From NCBI GenBank assembly GCA_021821045.1, contig JAKACW010000022.1, positions 1-64,000 of the forward strand: a stretch of 64,000 bases of DNA. Direction: 5' to 3'. Below, one piece after another: positions 52,803 to 61,834 of this stretch. The notes beneath the pieces were generated by a model. The model saw only the letters and a list, made by a program, of their open reading frames with translations. It made no database searches and was not told where the DNA came from. Source of the DNA: Pseudomonadota bacterium. GTDB lineage: Bacteria; Pseudomonadota; Gammaproteobacteria; JAADHS01. A program made the position numbers and the translations under genes. Position 1 is the first letter of the stretch. Each line of letters starts with the position of its first letter.

Positions 52803-54641
52803 TCAATCCAACTCGAATTCCTGCTGCCACGTCTCGTCGCGCTCGACAGGCGTCTGGTCGCACTTCTCCATGACATAGTTCTCGACGACCAGCACATCCA
52901 TTTCCGTGCGCATGAAACAGCGAAAGGCGTCTTCCGGCGTGCCGACGATGGGTTCGCCGCGCACGTTGAACGAGGTATTCACCAGCACGGGACAGCCCGT
53001 TCGCGCCTCGAACGCTTTGATCAGGCGGTAGTAGCGCGGATTCGTGTCCTCGGTGACGGTTTGAATCCGGGCGGAAAAATCGACATGGGTAATCGCCGGC
53101 AGGATCGAGTGCGCGACGTGCAACTTGTCGACGCCAAAGCGCTGTTCATAATCGTGCGGGAGGTCGAGCCGGTGCTGCGGCTTTACGGCTGCGACCAACA
53201 GCATATACGGACTGTCGGCGTCGAGTTCGAAAAAATCGCCGACTCGCTCGCGCAGCACCGACGGCGCAAACGGTCGAAACGATTCGCGGTATTTGATCTT
53301 CAGATTCATCACCGACTGCATTTTTGCATTGCGCGGATCGCCGAGAATCGACCGCCCGCCCAGCGCTCGCGGCCCAAACTCCATGCGCCCCTGAAACCAC
53401 CCCACTACCGCACCGTCCGACAGCTTCCCCGCCAACCACGACAGCAACTCCTGATCAGGAACAAATCGCAGCCGCGCGCCCTGGGCTTCCAATCGAGCGC
53501 GAACGCCGTCGTTGTCGAAGCGAGGCCCGAGGTAACTGCCCTTCATTGCGTCGCTTTTAACTGGCACGCGGGGTTGCTCGGCGTAGTCGTGCCAGCCCAG
53601 ATAGGCCGCGCCCAACGCACCGCCCGCGTCGCCCGCCGCCGGTTGAATCCAAAGTCCTTTGAACGGCCCTTCGCGCAACAGGCGGCCGTTAGCCACGCAG
53701 TTGAGCGCGACGCCGCCGGCTAGACAGAGGTTGTCCTCGCCCGTATCCCGTTGCACCGTCCGCGCCAGCCGCAGCACCACCTCTTCCGTGATCGCTTGAA
53801 TCGATCGCGCGATATCCATTTCGCGCTGAGTCAGCGGCGACTCGGGCCGTCGCGGCGGCGCGCCGAACAGTCCGTCGAACGCCGCATTGGTCATGGTCAG
53901 GCCGGTGGCGTAGTTGAAATACGTCATGTTGAGTCGAAACGTGCCGTCGTCCTTGATGTCGATGAGGTTGTCCCGCATCACATCCACAAAACGCGGCTCG
54001 CCATAGGGCGCCAGGCCCATCAGTTTGTACTCCCCGGAGTTCACTTTGAAGCCGGTGTAATAAGTAAACGCGGAATACAGCAGCCCAAGGGAGTGGGGAA
54101 AATCGATTTCCCACAGCGGTTTCAGCTCCCGCCCGGCGCCGTGCCACGCCGAGCTGGTGGCCCATTCACCGACCCCATCCAAACACAATACGGCCGCCCG
54201 TTCGAAGGGGCTGGGATAAAACGCCGATGCGGCGTGGGACTGATGATGCTCGGCGAACAATAAGCGGGGCAGCCTATCGCGGGGCAATCCGGCCAAGTCG
54301 CCCAGCTCTTGTTTAAGGGTACTTTTCAGATAAAGCTTTTCTTTAAGCCATACCGGCATAGCTTTGACGAACGAACCAAATCCGCGAGGTGCATAAGCTA
54401 GATAGGTCTCCAACAGCCGTTCGAATTTCAGTAGCGGCTTGTCGTAAAAGACCACCAAGGCGACGTCCTCGAGACGGCAGCCGCCTTCCTCCAGGCAATA
54501 GCGAATCGCGTTTTCCGGAAAGCGCGGGTCGTGTTTCTTACGGGTAAAACGCTCCTCTTGCGCGGCGGCGACGATGTCACCGTTGCGCAATAGCGCCGCG
54601 GCGCTATCGTGATAATAGGCGGAAATGCCAAGCGTCAGCAT
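52803..54641 (-). CDS. carbamoyltransferase (NodU/CmcH/TobZ family)
   Basis: A 612-residue cytoplasmic enzyme that transfers a carbamoyl group from carbamoyl phosphate through carbamoyl-AMP. It begins MLTLGISAYYHDSAAALL, has the metal-binding FAEHHQSHAAS, LCLDGVGEWATS and LCLAGGVALNCVANG of the Kae1-like domain (about 1-370), and a YrdC-like C-terminal part (about 400-610) with GRMEFGPRALGGRSIL and SFNVRGEPIV. Met1 is placed at 54641, not at the frame start 54758. SxtJ and DUF5989 genes follow, a well-conserved trio. The substrate is probably a surface sugar or secondary metabolite. No biosynthetic gene is nearby. Confidence 0.9.
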   Translation of the reverse strand: MLTLGISAYYHDSAAALLRNGDIVAAAQEERFTRKKHDPRFPENAIRYCLEEGGCRLEDVALVVFYDKPLLKFERLLETYLAYAPRGFGSFVKAMPVWLKEKLYLKSTLKQELGDLAGLPRDRLPRLLFAEHHQSHAASAFYPSPFERAAVLCLDGVGEWATSSAWHGAGRELKPLWEIDFPHSLGLLYSAFTYYTGFKVNSGEYKLMGLAPYGEPRFVDVMRDNLIDIKDDGTFRLNMTYFNYATGLTMTNAAFDGLFGAPPRRPESPLTQREMDIARSIQAITEEVVLRLARTVQRDTGEDNLCLAGGVALNCVANGRLLREGPFKGLWIQPAAGDAGGALGAAYLGWHDYAEQPRVPVKSDAMKGSYLGPRFDNDGVRARLEAQGARLRFVPDQELLSWLAGKLSDGAVVGWFQGRMEFGPRALGGRSILGDPRNAKMQSVMNLKIKYRESFRPFAPSVLRERVGDFFELDADSPYMLLVAAVKPQHRLDLPHDYEQRFGVDKLHVAHSILPAITHVDFSARIQTVTEDTNPRYYRLIKAFEARTGCPVLVNTSFNVRGEPIVGTPEDAFRCFMRTEMDVLVVENYVMEKCDQTPVERDETWQQEFELD

Positions 54642-54801
54642 GAACGAACCAATCTTCCAAATTGCGACGAGATCTGCGTCCCACTCCGGGGCTACAGAAA
54701 TTGTAACAATCCGCCGATAATTTAGTTGACGAGATGAAAGGATACTTGGCCCCGGCACGAATTATCGGTACCATGTAGCCAACTTTTGAGCGTAAGCGGT
54801 C

Positions 54802-55383
54802 ATGTTCAGCTATGACACTCAACAACTGCCGATGATCTTGTCGCTCGATCTGGGCGGACGCCCGGTAGAGTGGATACCTTGGCAGGATGCGGTATGTCTC
54901 TATGTTCGCGATCAAGTCGCATGGACAGCGGGTGAATCGTCCTTTGTGATCCACGGCGGCTTCAACGAGCTTCTCCGGCAACAATCCGAAATCAGCATCA
55001 ATTCCATCATCGCGATTCGCGGCGCCCGTCCGCGGGTGGAATACAGTCATATTCCGTCGTTAAATAACCGCGAACTTTTCCGCCGCGACCGACACACCTG
55101 TCTGTATTGCGGCCAACAATTTGCCACGTCCGAACTCACCCGCGACCACGTCGTTCCGGCGGCCCTGGGCGGGCATGACAGTTGGGAAAACGTCGTTACG
55201 GCATGCAAACCCTGCAACCAAAACAAAGGCTGCCGCAGCCCGGAAATGGCCGCCATGCCCTTGCTGGCCCTGCCCTACGCACCGAGCCGGATCGAATATT
55301 TAATCCTCGCCAACCGGCGCATCCTCGCCGATCAAATGGCGTTTTTGGAAGCCCAAGCGCCGCGGCGCGACCGAAGATTCTAG
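54802..55383 (+). CDS. HNH endonuclease-domain protein
   Basis: A 193-residue protein with an HNH core: CLYCG, LTRDHVVPAALGG and NVVTACKPCNQNKG. The two CxxC pairs bind zinc, and His in RDHVVP is the catalytic residue. The N-terminal half (FSYDTQQLPMILSLDLGGRP, VEWIPWQDAVCLYV) matches the group of HNH proteins found singly in proteobacterial chromosomes. The role may be restriction, DNA repair or mobile. It is divergent from the carbamoyltransferase gene. Confidence 0.88.
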   Translation: MFSYDTQQLPMILSLDLGGRPVEWIPWQDAVCLYVRDQVAWTAGESSFVIHGGFNELLRQQSEISINSIIAIRGARPRVEYSHIPSLNNRELFRRDRHTCLYCGQQFATSELTRDHVVPAALGGHDSWENVVTACKPCNQNKGCRSPEMAAMPLLALPYAPSRIEYLILANRRILADQMAFLEAQAPRRDRRF

Positions 55384-55547
55384 GTTGCCCCAAATCCAGC
55401 CCCTAAAGAAATCCACAGCGGCGCCGATACTTTTATTGACTCTGAGGACCAGAGGCGACAACAATTCCAAAAAAGCCGTATCCGCCCGGGCCGGAACGAC
55501 CCCGACGCTGCGACGGCGCCTAACTCGGTTTGGCAGGAGACAGGCAT

Positions 55548-55787
55548 ATGCGACACCACAACAAAAGACGTCCCGTAACCACGACAGTTCTCTCGGTTCT
55601 GACAGCCCTCGCTTTGGCTACCGCTGCATCCACCGCATCGAGCGCACCCATGATGTGCAAGAAGAAACAGGCCAAAATGGCAGTGCCCGCCGTGGCGCCG
55701 CCCGTTGCCCCGCTCGCACCCCCCGCTCCGGTTCCCACCGCAGCGTGGAAGGAAGAAATTAACTGGCAGGAAGTGGTTCTGAAGTAA
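55548..55787 (+). CDS. small exported proline/alanine-rich protein
   Basis: A 79-residue protein, not recognised. It begins MRHHNKRRPVTTTVLSVLTA with a signal peptide (LTALALATAASTASSA), then MMCKKKQAK, a VAPPVAPLAPPAPVP stretch and a terminal WKEEINWQEVVLK. CAGGAGA lies eight bases before the ATG and a terminator follows 32 bases after the stop, so it is a complete unit. The function is unknown. Confidence 0.6.
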   Translation: MRHHNKRRPVTTTVLSVLTALALATAASTASSAPMMCKKKQAKMAVPAVAPPVAPLAPPAPVPTAAWKEEINWQEVVLK

Positions 55788-55818
55788 GCCCCATCACGCT
55801 CGCTTGGCGAGAGAATCC

Positions 55819-55855
55819 AGCGGCGCGGCACCATTCCCCCGCGCCGCTTTTATTT
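55819..55855 (+). terminator. rho-independent terminator after the small exported gene
   Basis: AGCGGCGCGG pairs with CGCGCCGCT around a C-rich loop, followed by TTTTATTTT. It also separates the plus-strand gene from the pilin operon that ends on the other strand at 55868. Confidence 0.85.
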
Positions 55856-55867
55856 TCTACGCATTCC

Positions 55868-56428
55868 CTAACACGCTCCCGCGCAGTTGGTCACATAGGT
55901 GCTTTGAAGGGTCGTTTCCACGCCTGAATTGGTTGTGCTTCGCACCGTTATCCTGAAGACATGTACCGGCACCGTATCCCCCGTGGCGCGATTGGCGTCG
56001 GGCGTGAGGTTCTTGCGGCCCATATATTCGATGGCATAGGCGCTGTTGCCATCCGGCGCCAGTTGATAGTTCGCGGGGTTGTTCCAGAATCCATGGGTTT
56101 TCACCGCTGGCGCAACGACGGTCGGCGCGGGGCCGCCGACATTGTATCTGCCCTGGCCGGCGACAAGGGCAAAACTCGCGGGTGCGCTCCCTAAGGTCGC
56201 CGCCATGACATCGGCGACATCGAACGCAGCAAGACGCAAGCTCTCCGCACCTTGAAACGAAAGCGTTTTCTGCGCGGAATCCGACGACAACCGTAGGGAC
56301 GTCGAACTTAACTCGACCGCACTGACTCCGAGAAATGCCACAATCACCAGTAAAACTAAAGTAACGAACAAAAGCGCGCCCGACTGCTTGAAGGGCAGAT
56401 TTCGCGGATTTTGTGGCTCATGCTTCAT
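55868..56428 (-). CDS. pilX: type IV pilus minor-pilin assembly protein PilX
   Basis: A 186-residue PilX-like protein: short leader, a hydrophobic segment (ALLFVTLVLLVIVAFLGVSA, with the conserved Glu in VELSS), then LSSDSAQKTLSFQGAESLRL and a periplasmic domain ending CAGAC. It helps prime pilus assembly. The ATG at 56428 is chosen; a longer frame to 56539 overlaps pilW. It is the last gene of a four-gene operon; PilY1 and PilE genes, which usually follow, are absent. Confidence 0.8.
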   Translation of the reverse strand: MKHEPQNPRNLPFKQSGALLFVTLVLLVIVAFLGVSAVELSSTSLRLSSDSAQKTLSFQGAESLRLAAFDVADVMAATLGSAPASFALVAGQGRYNVGGPAPTVVAPAVKTHGFWNNPANYQLAPDGNSAYAIEYMGRKNLTPDANRATGDTVPVHVFRITVRSTTNSGVETTLQSTYVTNCAGAC

Positions 56429-56438
56429 GAATCTGGCC

Positions 56439-57533
56439 CTACATCGCCGGACCGTCGGAAAACTGATTGCGCACGGCGAACGTAGTGGTAAATAGCTCAT
56501 AGCGGTAGCCGCTCTCTGGGATGGTGGAGACACCGCCATAGTCGTAAGACGGCGTAGGATCCGTATAAGACGGCTCGCGCACCCGCAGCAACAGCCAAAC
56601 GCGCACGGCCTTCATGGTCGCCCACATGGGCCAGCTTGCTGGATCGCGGAAAGAGCTGTCCGAGGCTAGGTAGGCATTGGAAAGGCCGTCCCCGTCGGTG
56701 TCTTTACCGTACTGAATCTGCATATCGATAACACCGTCGGCCACCCGTTCTCTCGACACCACGCCGCCCTTCCACAACCGCACGCGCATGAGCGACGGAA
56801 TATCGTCCGCCGTTCCGCACACGCCATCGTCGCCCGTGCGCCCACAAGACGTCACATAATAAGTGACCGCCATCACGGGATAGATCTCTCCCGCACCCGG
56901 ACCATCCGGCGGAATGCACCCTGTGCCGTCGGTGTGGCACTGAAACGCGACACCATCCCGCATGTCCACCCTGGCGTAAATGTCATCCTCGTTCAATGCG
57001 CTTCCCGCCGTAACACGGTTGGAGTCCAGATAATGACTGGAAACAACATCCGTGCCCGCCCGATGCTCCTGCAATGCGGAGCCGGTCGTGATGCAGCCGG
57101 AAAAGTTCGAACCGGCGCCATTCTCAATTAGCAGCTTCGGAGCTTGGTTCGCCGGCGTAAGACTGTCTTCATACAGCATCGGCCCCACCCACCGGAACTC
57201 GTCGCCACCGGGGGTGGTGGTAAAACACTCACCGCTGACCGTGCGCAGCTGTCGGGGCGGACTCGCGGTCTCACCCAGGTTCCAATAGTCTTGCAGGTCT
57301 CCCAAGTACCCGGCCATGCGAATGTCGTAACCTAATCGGTGCAGAGCAAACCGCGCATTTTCGTTCACCCAGTTCATATTCTCGACCGTAAAAAATCCGC
57401 TCTTGGTGGAGAGGTAGACGCGCGAAACGGCGCCGACGATAAGCACGGTCAATACAAGCGAAACGAGGATCTCCACAAGCGACACGCCGCGCTGGGCGGC
57501 TCGACGATTCGGCGACAGCCTGACTTCCATCAT
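56439..57533 (-). CDS. pilW: type IV pilus minor pilin PilW
   Basis: A 364-residue minor pilin: prepilin motif RGVSLVEILVSLVLTVLIVG (cleavage after Gly, Glu at +5), then a large C-terminal domain with LHRLGYDIRMAGYLGDLQDY and six or more Cys. The ATG at 57533 overlaps the pilV stop as ATGA, so the two are translationally coupled. Type IV pili mediate twitching, attachment and DNA uptake. Length fits PilW. Confidence 0.85.
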   Translation of the reverse strand: MMEVRLSPNRRAAQRGVSLVEILVSLVLTVLIVGAVSRVYLSTKSGFFTVENMNWVNENARFALHRLGYDIRMAGYLGDLQDYWNLGETASPPRQLRTVSGECFTTTPGGDEFRWVGPMLYEDSLTPANQAPKLLIENGAGSNFSGCITTGSALQEHRAGTDVVSSHYLDSNRVTAGSALNEDDIYARVDMRDGVAFQCHTDGTGCIPPDGPGAGEIYPVMAVTYYVTSCGRTGDDGVCGTADDIPSLMRVRLWKGGVVSRERVADGVIDMQIQYGKDTDGDGLSNAYLASDSSFRDPASWPMWATMKAVRVWLLLRVREPSYTDPTPSYDYGGVSTIPESGYRYELFTTTFAVRNQFSDGPAM

Positions 57534-58078
57534 GGCACGCTCACCACAAGGCTTAGGCAACGGTAGCCCTGCTCGGTCAATCCGATCGTGCCGTCGCTAT
57601 CGCAGTTTCCTTCGCCGGCATAGCTTGGCAACCAGCGTAAGGTGATCTCGGCGTCTTTTCCGCTCCACACGATCTTGGTGGCCCCGCCCGGAAGACCCTT
57701 CGTCGCATGACCCACGACAGCCAGCCACTGGGCGACGTCGTAAGCACCAATTTCACTTGGCGTACAGTTGGCAAGCGCCCCCAAACACATCGTTGCCTTA
57801 TAGCTCGCCGGCAGCGAAGCATAGTCGGTCATCGTGCCAAGCATGTTGTAATTTGTACTTGCCGGATGAGCCGCTGAACTGTTGACCCGTATCCGCTCGG
57901 AAATGTCGTCTATGAGAAACCCGGCTTTCGACAACAGGTAGCCGTCCTTACCGGATTTCAAAGCTTTGCCCTGGAGGGCGCCCGCGCCGAGCAGGGCCAC
58001 GGAGATAATGACGATGGAAACCAGAACTTCCATCAACGTCGAGCCGCGCTCGTTCGCCTCTGCCGCCAAGTTCAACAT
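57530..58078 (-). CDS. pilV: type IV pilus minor pilin PilV
   Basis: A 182-residue minor pilin with the prepilin motif ERGSTLMEVLVSIVIISVAL and the PilV-specific GALQGKALKS and YLLSKAGFLIDDISERIRVN. A C-terminal Cys pair (CDSDG, YRCLSLV) fits a D-region loop. It overlaps fimT by seven bases at its start and pilW by four at its end. Confidence 0.85.
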   Translation of the reverse strand: MLNLAAEANERGSTLMEVLVSIVIISVALLGAGALQGKALKSGKDGYLLSKAGFLIDDISERIRVNSSAAHPASTNYNMLGTMTDYASLPASYKATMCLGALANCTPSEIGAYDVAQWLAVVGHATKGLPGGATKIVWSGKDAEITLRWLPSYAGEGNCDSDGTIGLTEQGYRCLSLVVSVP

Positions 58079-58590
58079 GACGCCGCCTGATCACTGGTTA
58101 AGCCGGTCAATTCCACGCTTATGCTTCGCGCCGCTTTCCCGGAACACACTTTGGGCTTAAGTTCGAACAGCGCGGCAACATTGGGCTCGCCGTTAGAAGC
58201 AAACGTAATGGCGCCCACACTTGCGGCCAATGTGTTACCCCCGCTGATGGCCGGCTCGGTCGCGAGTACGGTGCTGTTCGTAAGATCCTTGACCAACCAA
58301 CCAACGGCCCAGTTGGTCGCGCCACTGCACGTCGCGCCGTTACTGCTTGCACAAATGCGGACTTGGTGCCGGTGCAACATCGCTGTGTCGCGACCCTTGA
58401 CCAACGCGCTGAGCAGTGCGTGGGTTTGGGTACGGACGCGCGCTGCACTTGACCACTCGAGGTAACTCGGGGCTGCAAGTGCAACTAATATAGAGACGAT
58501 GAGCAACGTAATGAGTAACTCGAGTAGCGTTACTCCACGGTCGCCGCGGCGGAAACAAAACTGATCAAGCAATCGCGATGGGTTATGCAT
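58072..58590 (-). CDS. fimT: type IV pilus pseudopilin FimT/FimU (GspH-like)
   Basis: A 172-residue pseudopilin with prepilin motif DRGVTLLELLITLLIVSILV and a GspH-like domain with ALLSALVKGRDTAMLHRHQV, ICASSNGATC and WAVGWLVK. FimU/FimT starts the minor-pilin complex at the pilus tip. The ATG follows GGAGAG. It leads the operon fimT-pilV-pilW-pilX. Confidence 0.85.
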   Translation of the reverse strand: MHNPSRLLDQFCFRRGDRGVTLLELLITLLIVSILVALAAPSYLEWSSAARVRTQTHALLSALVKGRDTAMLHRHQVRICASSNGATCSGATNWAVGWLVKDLTNSTVLATEPAISGGNTLAASVGAITFASNGEPNVAALFELKPKVCSGKAARSISVELTGLTSDQAASC

Positions 58591-58810
58591 TTTTCTTCTC
58601 TCCGCCTGAAGGCGGGAACCACCTGCTTCTCAATGCGTAGCGGCATAAATATATAAATATTTAGGGCTATATCGTATTTTGAGTGGGGGAAGCGGTTGTG
58701 GTTATAACGAAATTCCGTAACTATTTGTTTTATCTCTAAGAACGGACTCCGCGACAGGCCAAACGGCCCATCGGATTTCACCTTCAGATTGAACGCGAAA
58801 TAACCTGGGT

Positions 58811-59836
58811 CTAGACCGACGCCAGCGATTGGCGCAGCGCACTGAAGCGTTTGCGGTACTGAGCCGGCGTGAGGTTCACCTTGCGCCGGAACAGCCGGCT
58901 GAAGAAGCCGGCGTCTTCGTAGCCGACTTCGTTGGCGATGGCCTCCACCGACAACTCGCTGGCTTCCAGCATTTGCTTGGCTTCCTCGAGACGCAGCGCG
59001 TGCACGTACTCCAGGGGCGACATGCCCGTGGCCTGTTGAAAACGGCGTTTGAAGGTTCGCTCGGCGATACCGGATAAGCGCACCATGGCGCTGACGGGGT
59101 TGGCCTCGTCGTAATGTTCCGCGATCCAGGTCTGACAGCGGGCAATCAATTTATCTTCCACCTGCCGGGTACGCGCTAAACGGGCGAAGGGTTGCTGGCC
59201 GACGTGATGCCAGTCGATGAGGTTGATGCGGGCGACCTGCATGGCTTCCTCCACACTCACCGTGCGCGCGATGAGATACAAGGCCACATCCATCCACGAC
59301 GTGCCGCCACCGGCCATGACGATGCGCTGACCTTCACCCGTCGCCACCAGGGCGCGCTGTGGGTGAACCTTCACCGCCGGAAAACGCTCCGCCAACACAT
59401 CGCACCACGCCCAATGGGTCGTCGCGTCCCAACCATCGAGCATGCCTGCTTCGGCGAATAACATGGCGCCGGAACACGCCGCCGCCAGAACGGCGCCATC
59501 GTCATGGCGGTGCTTGAGCCAGGCAATCTCCGGCTGAAAACGATCGCCCAGGGGCTCGCCCGGGATGACGTTGACCTCCGGGACCAACACGATATCGACG
59601 GCTGGACAGTCATCGAAAGTCGTGTGCGGCGTGATGAGGATATCGTTGCTGACACAAACCGCATCGTTCTGCCGACCCACAATGAGCGGGCGCATCAACT
59701 CTTTGCCCGGCCGGCCTTCCGTGATCGCTCGCCAGTCCCGCCCCGTTTGCCGGAACAGATCGTATAACCCATACACCACCGCGGCGGTGGTTTCCGGAAA
59801 CACGAGGATGGCGATGCTAACGGGCGAAGCGCTCAT
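58811..59836 (-). CDS. GlxA-family AraC-type transcriptional regulator with DJ-1/PfpI domain
   Basis: A 341-residue regulator: N-terminal DJ-1/PfpI domain (about 10-185, IAILVFPETTAAVVYGLYDL, AAACSGAMLFAEAGML) and C-terminal AraC domain (about 215-330, SGIAERTFKRRFQQATGMSP, ANEVGYEDAGFFSRLFRR). The Cys in ACSG keeps the DJ-1 position, but relatives sense ligands and do not cut peptides. It is divergent from the desaturase-like gene across 97 bases and probably controls it. The ATG at 59836 is preferred to a TTG at 59863. Confidence 0.85.
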   Translation of the reverse strand: MSASPVSIAILVFPETTAAVVYGLYDLFRQTGRDWRAITEGRPGKELMRPLIVGRQNDAVCVSNDILITPHTTFDDCPAVDIVLVPEVNVIPGEPLGDRFQPEIAWLKHRHDDGAVLAAACSGAMLFAEAGMLDGWDATTHWAWCDVLAERFPAVKVHPQRALVATGEGQRIVMAGGGTSWMDVALYLIARTVSVEEAMQVARINLIDWHHVGQQPFARLARTRQVEDKLIARCQTWIAEHYDEANPVSAMVRLSGIAERTFKRRFQQATGMSPLEYVHALRLEEAKQMLEASELSVEAIANEVGYEDAGFFSRLFRRKVNLTPAQYRKRFSALRQSLASV

Positions 59837-59933
59837 GGCAGATTTGTCCGGTTCCTTGCACAAATGGCTTTAGTGGCTCCTGGCCGCGGGACATATCGTA
59901 GAGACCGTCAATTTAACCTCAAGGAGATATGTC

Positions 59934-60716
59934 ATGCCAACCCCTATGGAATTATTGCTCGACCCTATATCGATTACTGTTTTCGTTATCTTCGGCACGC
60001 TGATCTTGTGGGAGGCCCTGGCTCCCGCCCGCCGACTACCCGCCGTGCACTTCTGGCGCCTGCGCGGCCTGGCGGCGTTCATGGTGTTTTTCTTTCTCTC
60101 ATCCTACTTGCCGCTGTTCTGGGGCGAGCATCTCGCCCAGTATCAACTGCTCGATCTGACCGCCCTCGGCACCTGGGCTGGCGCGCTGGTGGGTCTGCTG
60201 CTGTACGAAGCGGGCGTCTACGTCTGGCACCGCGCCATGCACGGCTCGACGGCGTTGTGGCGCGTTTTCCATCAAATGCACCACAGTGCCGAGCGGCTCG
60301 ATACATTCAGCGCCTACTGGTTCAGCCCTGCCGACATGGTCGGCTGGACGGTATTGGGCAGTATCTTGCTGACGCTCGTCATCGGCGTATCGCCCGAAGC
60401 CGCCACCCTCGTGCTCTACGCCACCACATTCATGGGCGTCTTCCAACATAGCAACGTCCGCACGCCACGCTGGTTGGGCTACGTTGTGCAGCGCCCCGAG
60501 AGCCATTCGCGCCACCATGAACGCGGCGTTCACGCGCGCAATTACTCGGATCTGCCAGTTTTCGACATCATCTTCGGCACCTTCTACAACCCGCGTGATT
60601 TCGCCAAGGAGACCGGCTTCTACGACGGAGCGTCGGATCGAGTGGGCGGCATGTTGCTGTTTCGCGACGTCAGCAAGCCCACCCAAGCCCGCTTGATAGA
60701 AGCGCCGGCGAATTGA
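59934..60716 (+). CDS. sterol desaturase/fatty acid hydroxylase family protein
   Basis: A 260-residue membrane di-iron enzyme. Histidine boxes are clear: WHRAMH, FHQMHHS, SHSRHHERGVH with FQHSNV between, set among four or more membrane helices. This family hydroxylates or desaturates sterols, fatty acids or alkyl lipids. AAGGAG lies before the ATG, and the homocysteine methyltransferase gene follows 33 bases later, so they form an operon probably controlled by the divergent GlxA-type regulator. The substrate is unknown. Confidence 0.86.
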   Translation: MPTPMELLLDPISITVFVIFGTLILWEALAPARRLPAVHFWRLRGLAAFMVFFFLSSYLPLFWGEHLAQYQLLDLTALGTWAGALVGLLLYEAGVYVWHRAMHGSTALWRVFHQMHHSAERLDTFSAYWFSPADMVGWTVLGSILLTLVIGVSPEAATLVLYATTFMGVFQHSNVRTPRWLGYVVQRPESHSRHHERGVHARNYSDLPVFDIIFGTFYNPRDFAKETGFYDGASDRVGGMLLFRDVSKPTQARLIEAPAN

Positions 60717-60749
60717 CCATCATCAACCACGATTCAAGGAGACATTGTC

Positions 60750-61712
60750 ATGACCAAGTATGGCAACAAATTGCCCCAACTGGGCGACACGATGTTTTTA
60801 ACCGACGGCGGTTTGGAAACCACGCTGATCTTCCATCAAGGCGTCGATCTGCCCTACTTCGCGGCCTTCGATCTACTCAAGGACGAGGATGGCACCGAGA
60901 CGCTGCGGCGCTATTACGCCCACTATGCCCAGATTGCGCGGCGGCAAAACATGGGGTTCGTGTTGGAAGCACCGACATGGCGAGCCAACCCGGATTGGGC
61001 GGCCAAACTCGGCTATGACGCCGTGACCTTGGCCGACGCCAACCGCCGCGCGATCGGTCTCATGCTCGAAATCCGCGATCGCTACGAAACACCGCGGGCG
61101 CCCATGGTCATCAGCGGCAATCTTGGACCGCGGGGCGACGGTTATCGCGCCGATCTCAGAATGACCAGTAAACAGGCGCGCGAATATCATGGTCGGCAGA
61201 TCGAGACGTTCGCCATGACCGACGCCGACATGGTCGCCGCGTTCACTCTCAATTACACGGAGGAAGCCATCGGCGTGGTGCAGGCCGCCCGAGATCATGA
61301 TATGCCGGTGGCGATTTCGTTCACGGTGGAAACCGACGGGCGCCTGCCCAGCGGGGAACGATTGGCCGATGCCATTGCCCGCACCGATCAGGCGACCGAC
61401 GACTACGCCGCCTACTTCATGATAAACTGCGCCCATCCAACGCATTTCGAGCGGGAGCTGCGCATGGGCGGCGAGTGGCGGGAGCGCATTCGTGGTATTC
61501 GCGCCAATGCCTCCAAGCGCAGTCATGCCGAACTGGATGAAAGCACGGATCTGGACGCCGGCAATCCCGAGGAACTGGGCGGGCAGTATCGCGAGCTGCG
61601 CGCCATTCTGCCGAGGCTATCGGTCATCGGCGGTTGTTGCGGCACCGATCATCGTCATGTCGAGGCGATGGGACGGGCTTGTCATCCCCATGGGTTGGCG
61701 GTCAACGCTTGA
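60750..61712 (+). CDS. homocysteine S-methyltransferase family protein
   Basis: A 320-residue cytosolic protein with a homocysteine S-methyltransferase domain: FLTDGGLETTLIFHQGVDLP at the start and the three zinc-binding cysteines in INCAHP and GGCCGTDH. It probably transfers a methyl group to homocysteine or a related thiol from an unknown donor. AAGGAGA precedes the ATG. It is the second gene after the desaturase-like gene, an unusual pairing. Confidence 0.86.
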   Translation: MTKYGNKLPQLGDTMFLTDGGLETTLIFHQGVDLPYFAAFDLLKDEDGTETLRRYYAHYAQIARRQNMGFVLEAPTWRANPDWAAKLGYDAVTLADANRRAIGLMLEIRDRYETPRAPMVISGNLGPRGDGYRADLRMTSKQAREYHGRQIETFAMTDADMVAAFTLNYTEEAIGVVQAARDHDMPVAISFTVETDGRLPSGERLADAIARTDQATDDYAAYFMINCAHPTHFERELRMGGEWRERIRGIRANASKRSHAELDESTDLDAGNPEELGGQYRELRAILPRLSVIGGCCGTDHRHVEAMGRACHPHGLAVNA

Positions 61713-61740
61713 CCACAGATAGGTACATCGATGTCACAGT

Positions 61741-61805
61741 TGTGGGAGCGTATTCACCCGCGATGGAGCCAGCAAACCCATCGCGGTAGGAAACCGCTCC
61801 CACAA
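61741..61805. repeat. REP-like palindrome
   Basis: TGTGGGAGCG at 61741 and the inverse CGCTCCCACA near 61805 bracket CGCGATGG...CCATCGCGG-like arms. It is the first of four GTGGGAGCG elements around arsM. Confidence 0.7.
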
Positions 61806-61834
61806 CTTCGCACCGACCGTCAACGACCTCCATC

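Noticed and set aside
52325-54641. A saxitoxin-type biosynthetic cluster
   Set aside because: Only the widespread carbamoyltransferase and SxtJ are present. No polyketide, amidinotransferase or tailoring genes are found.
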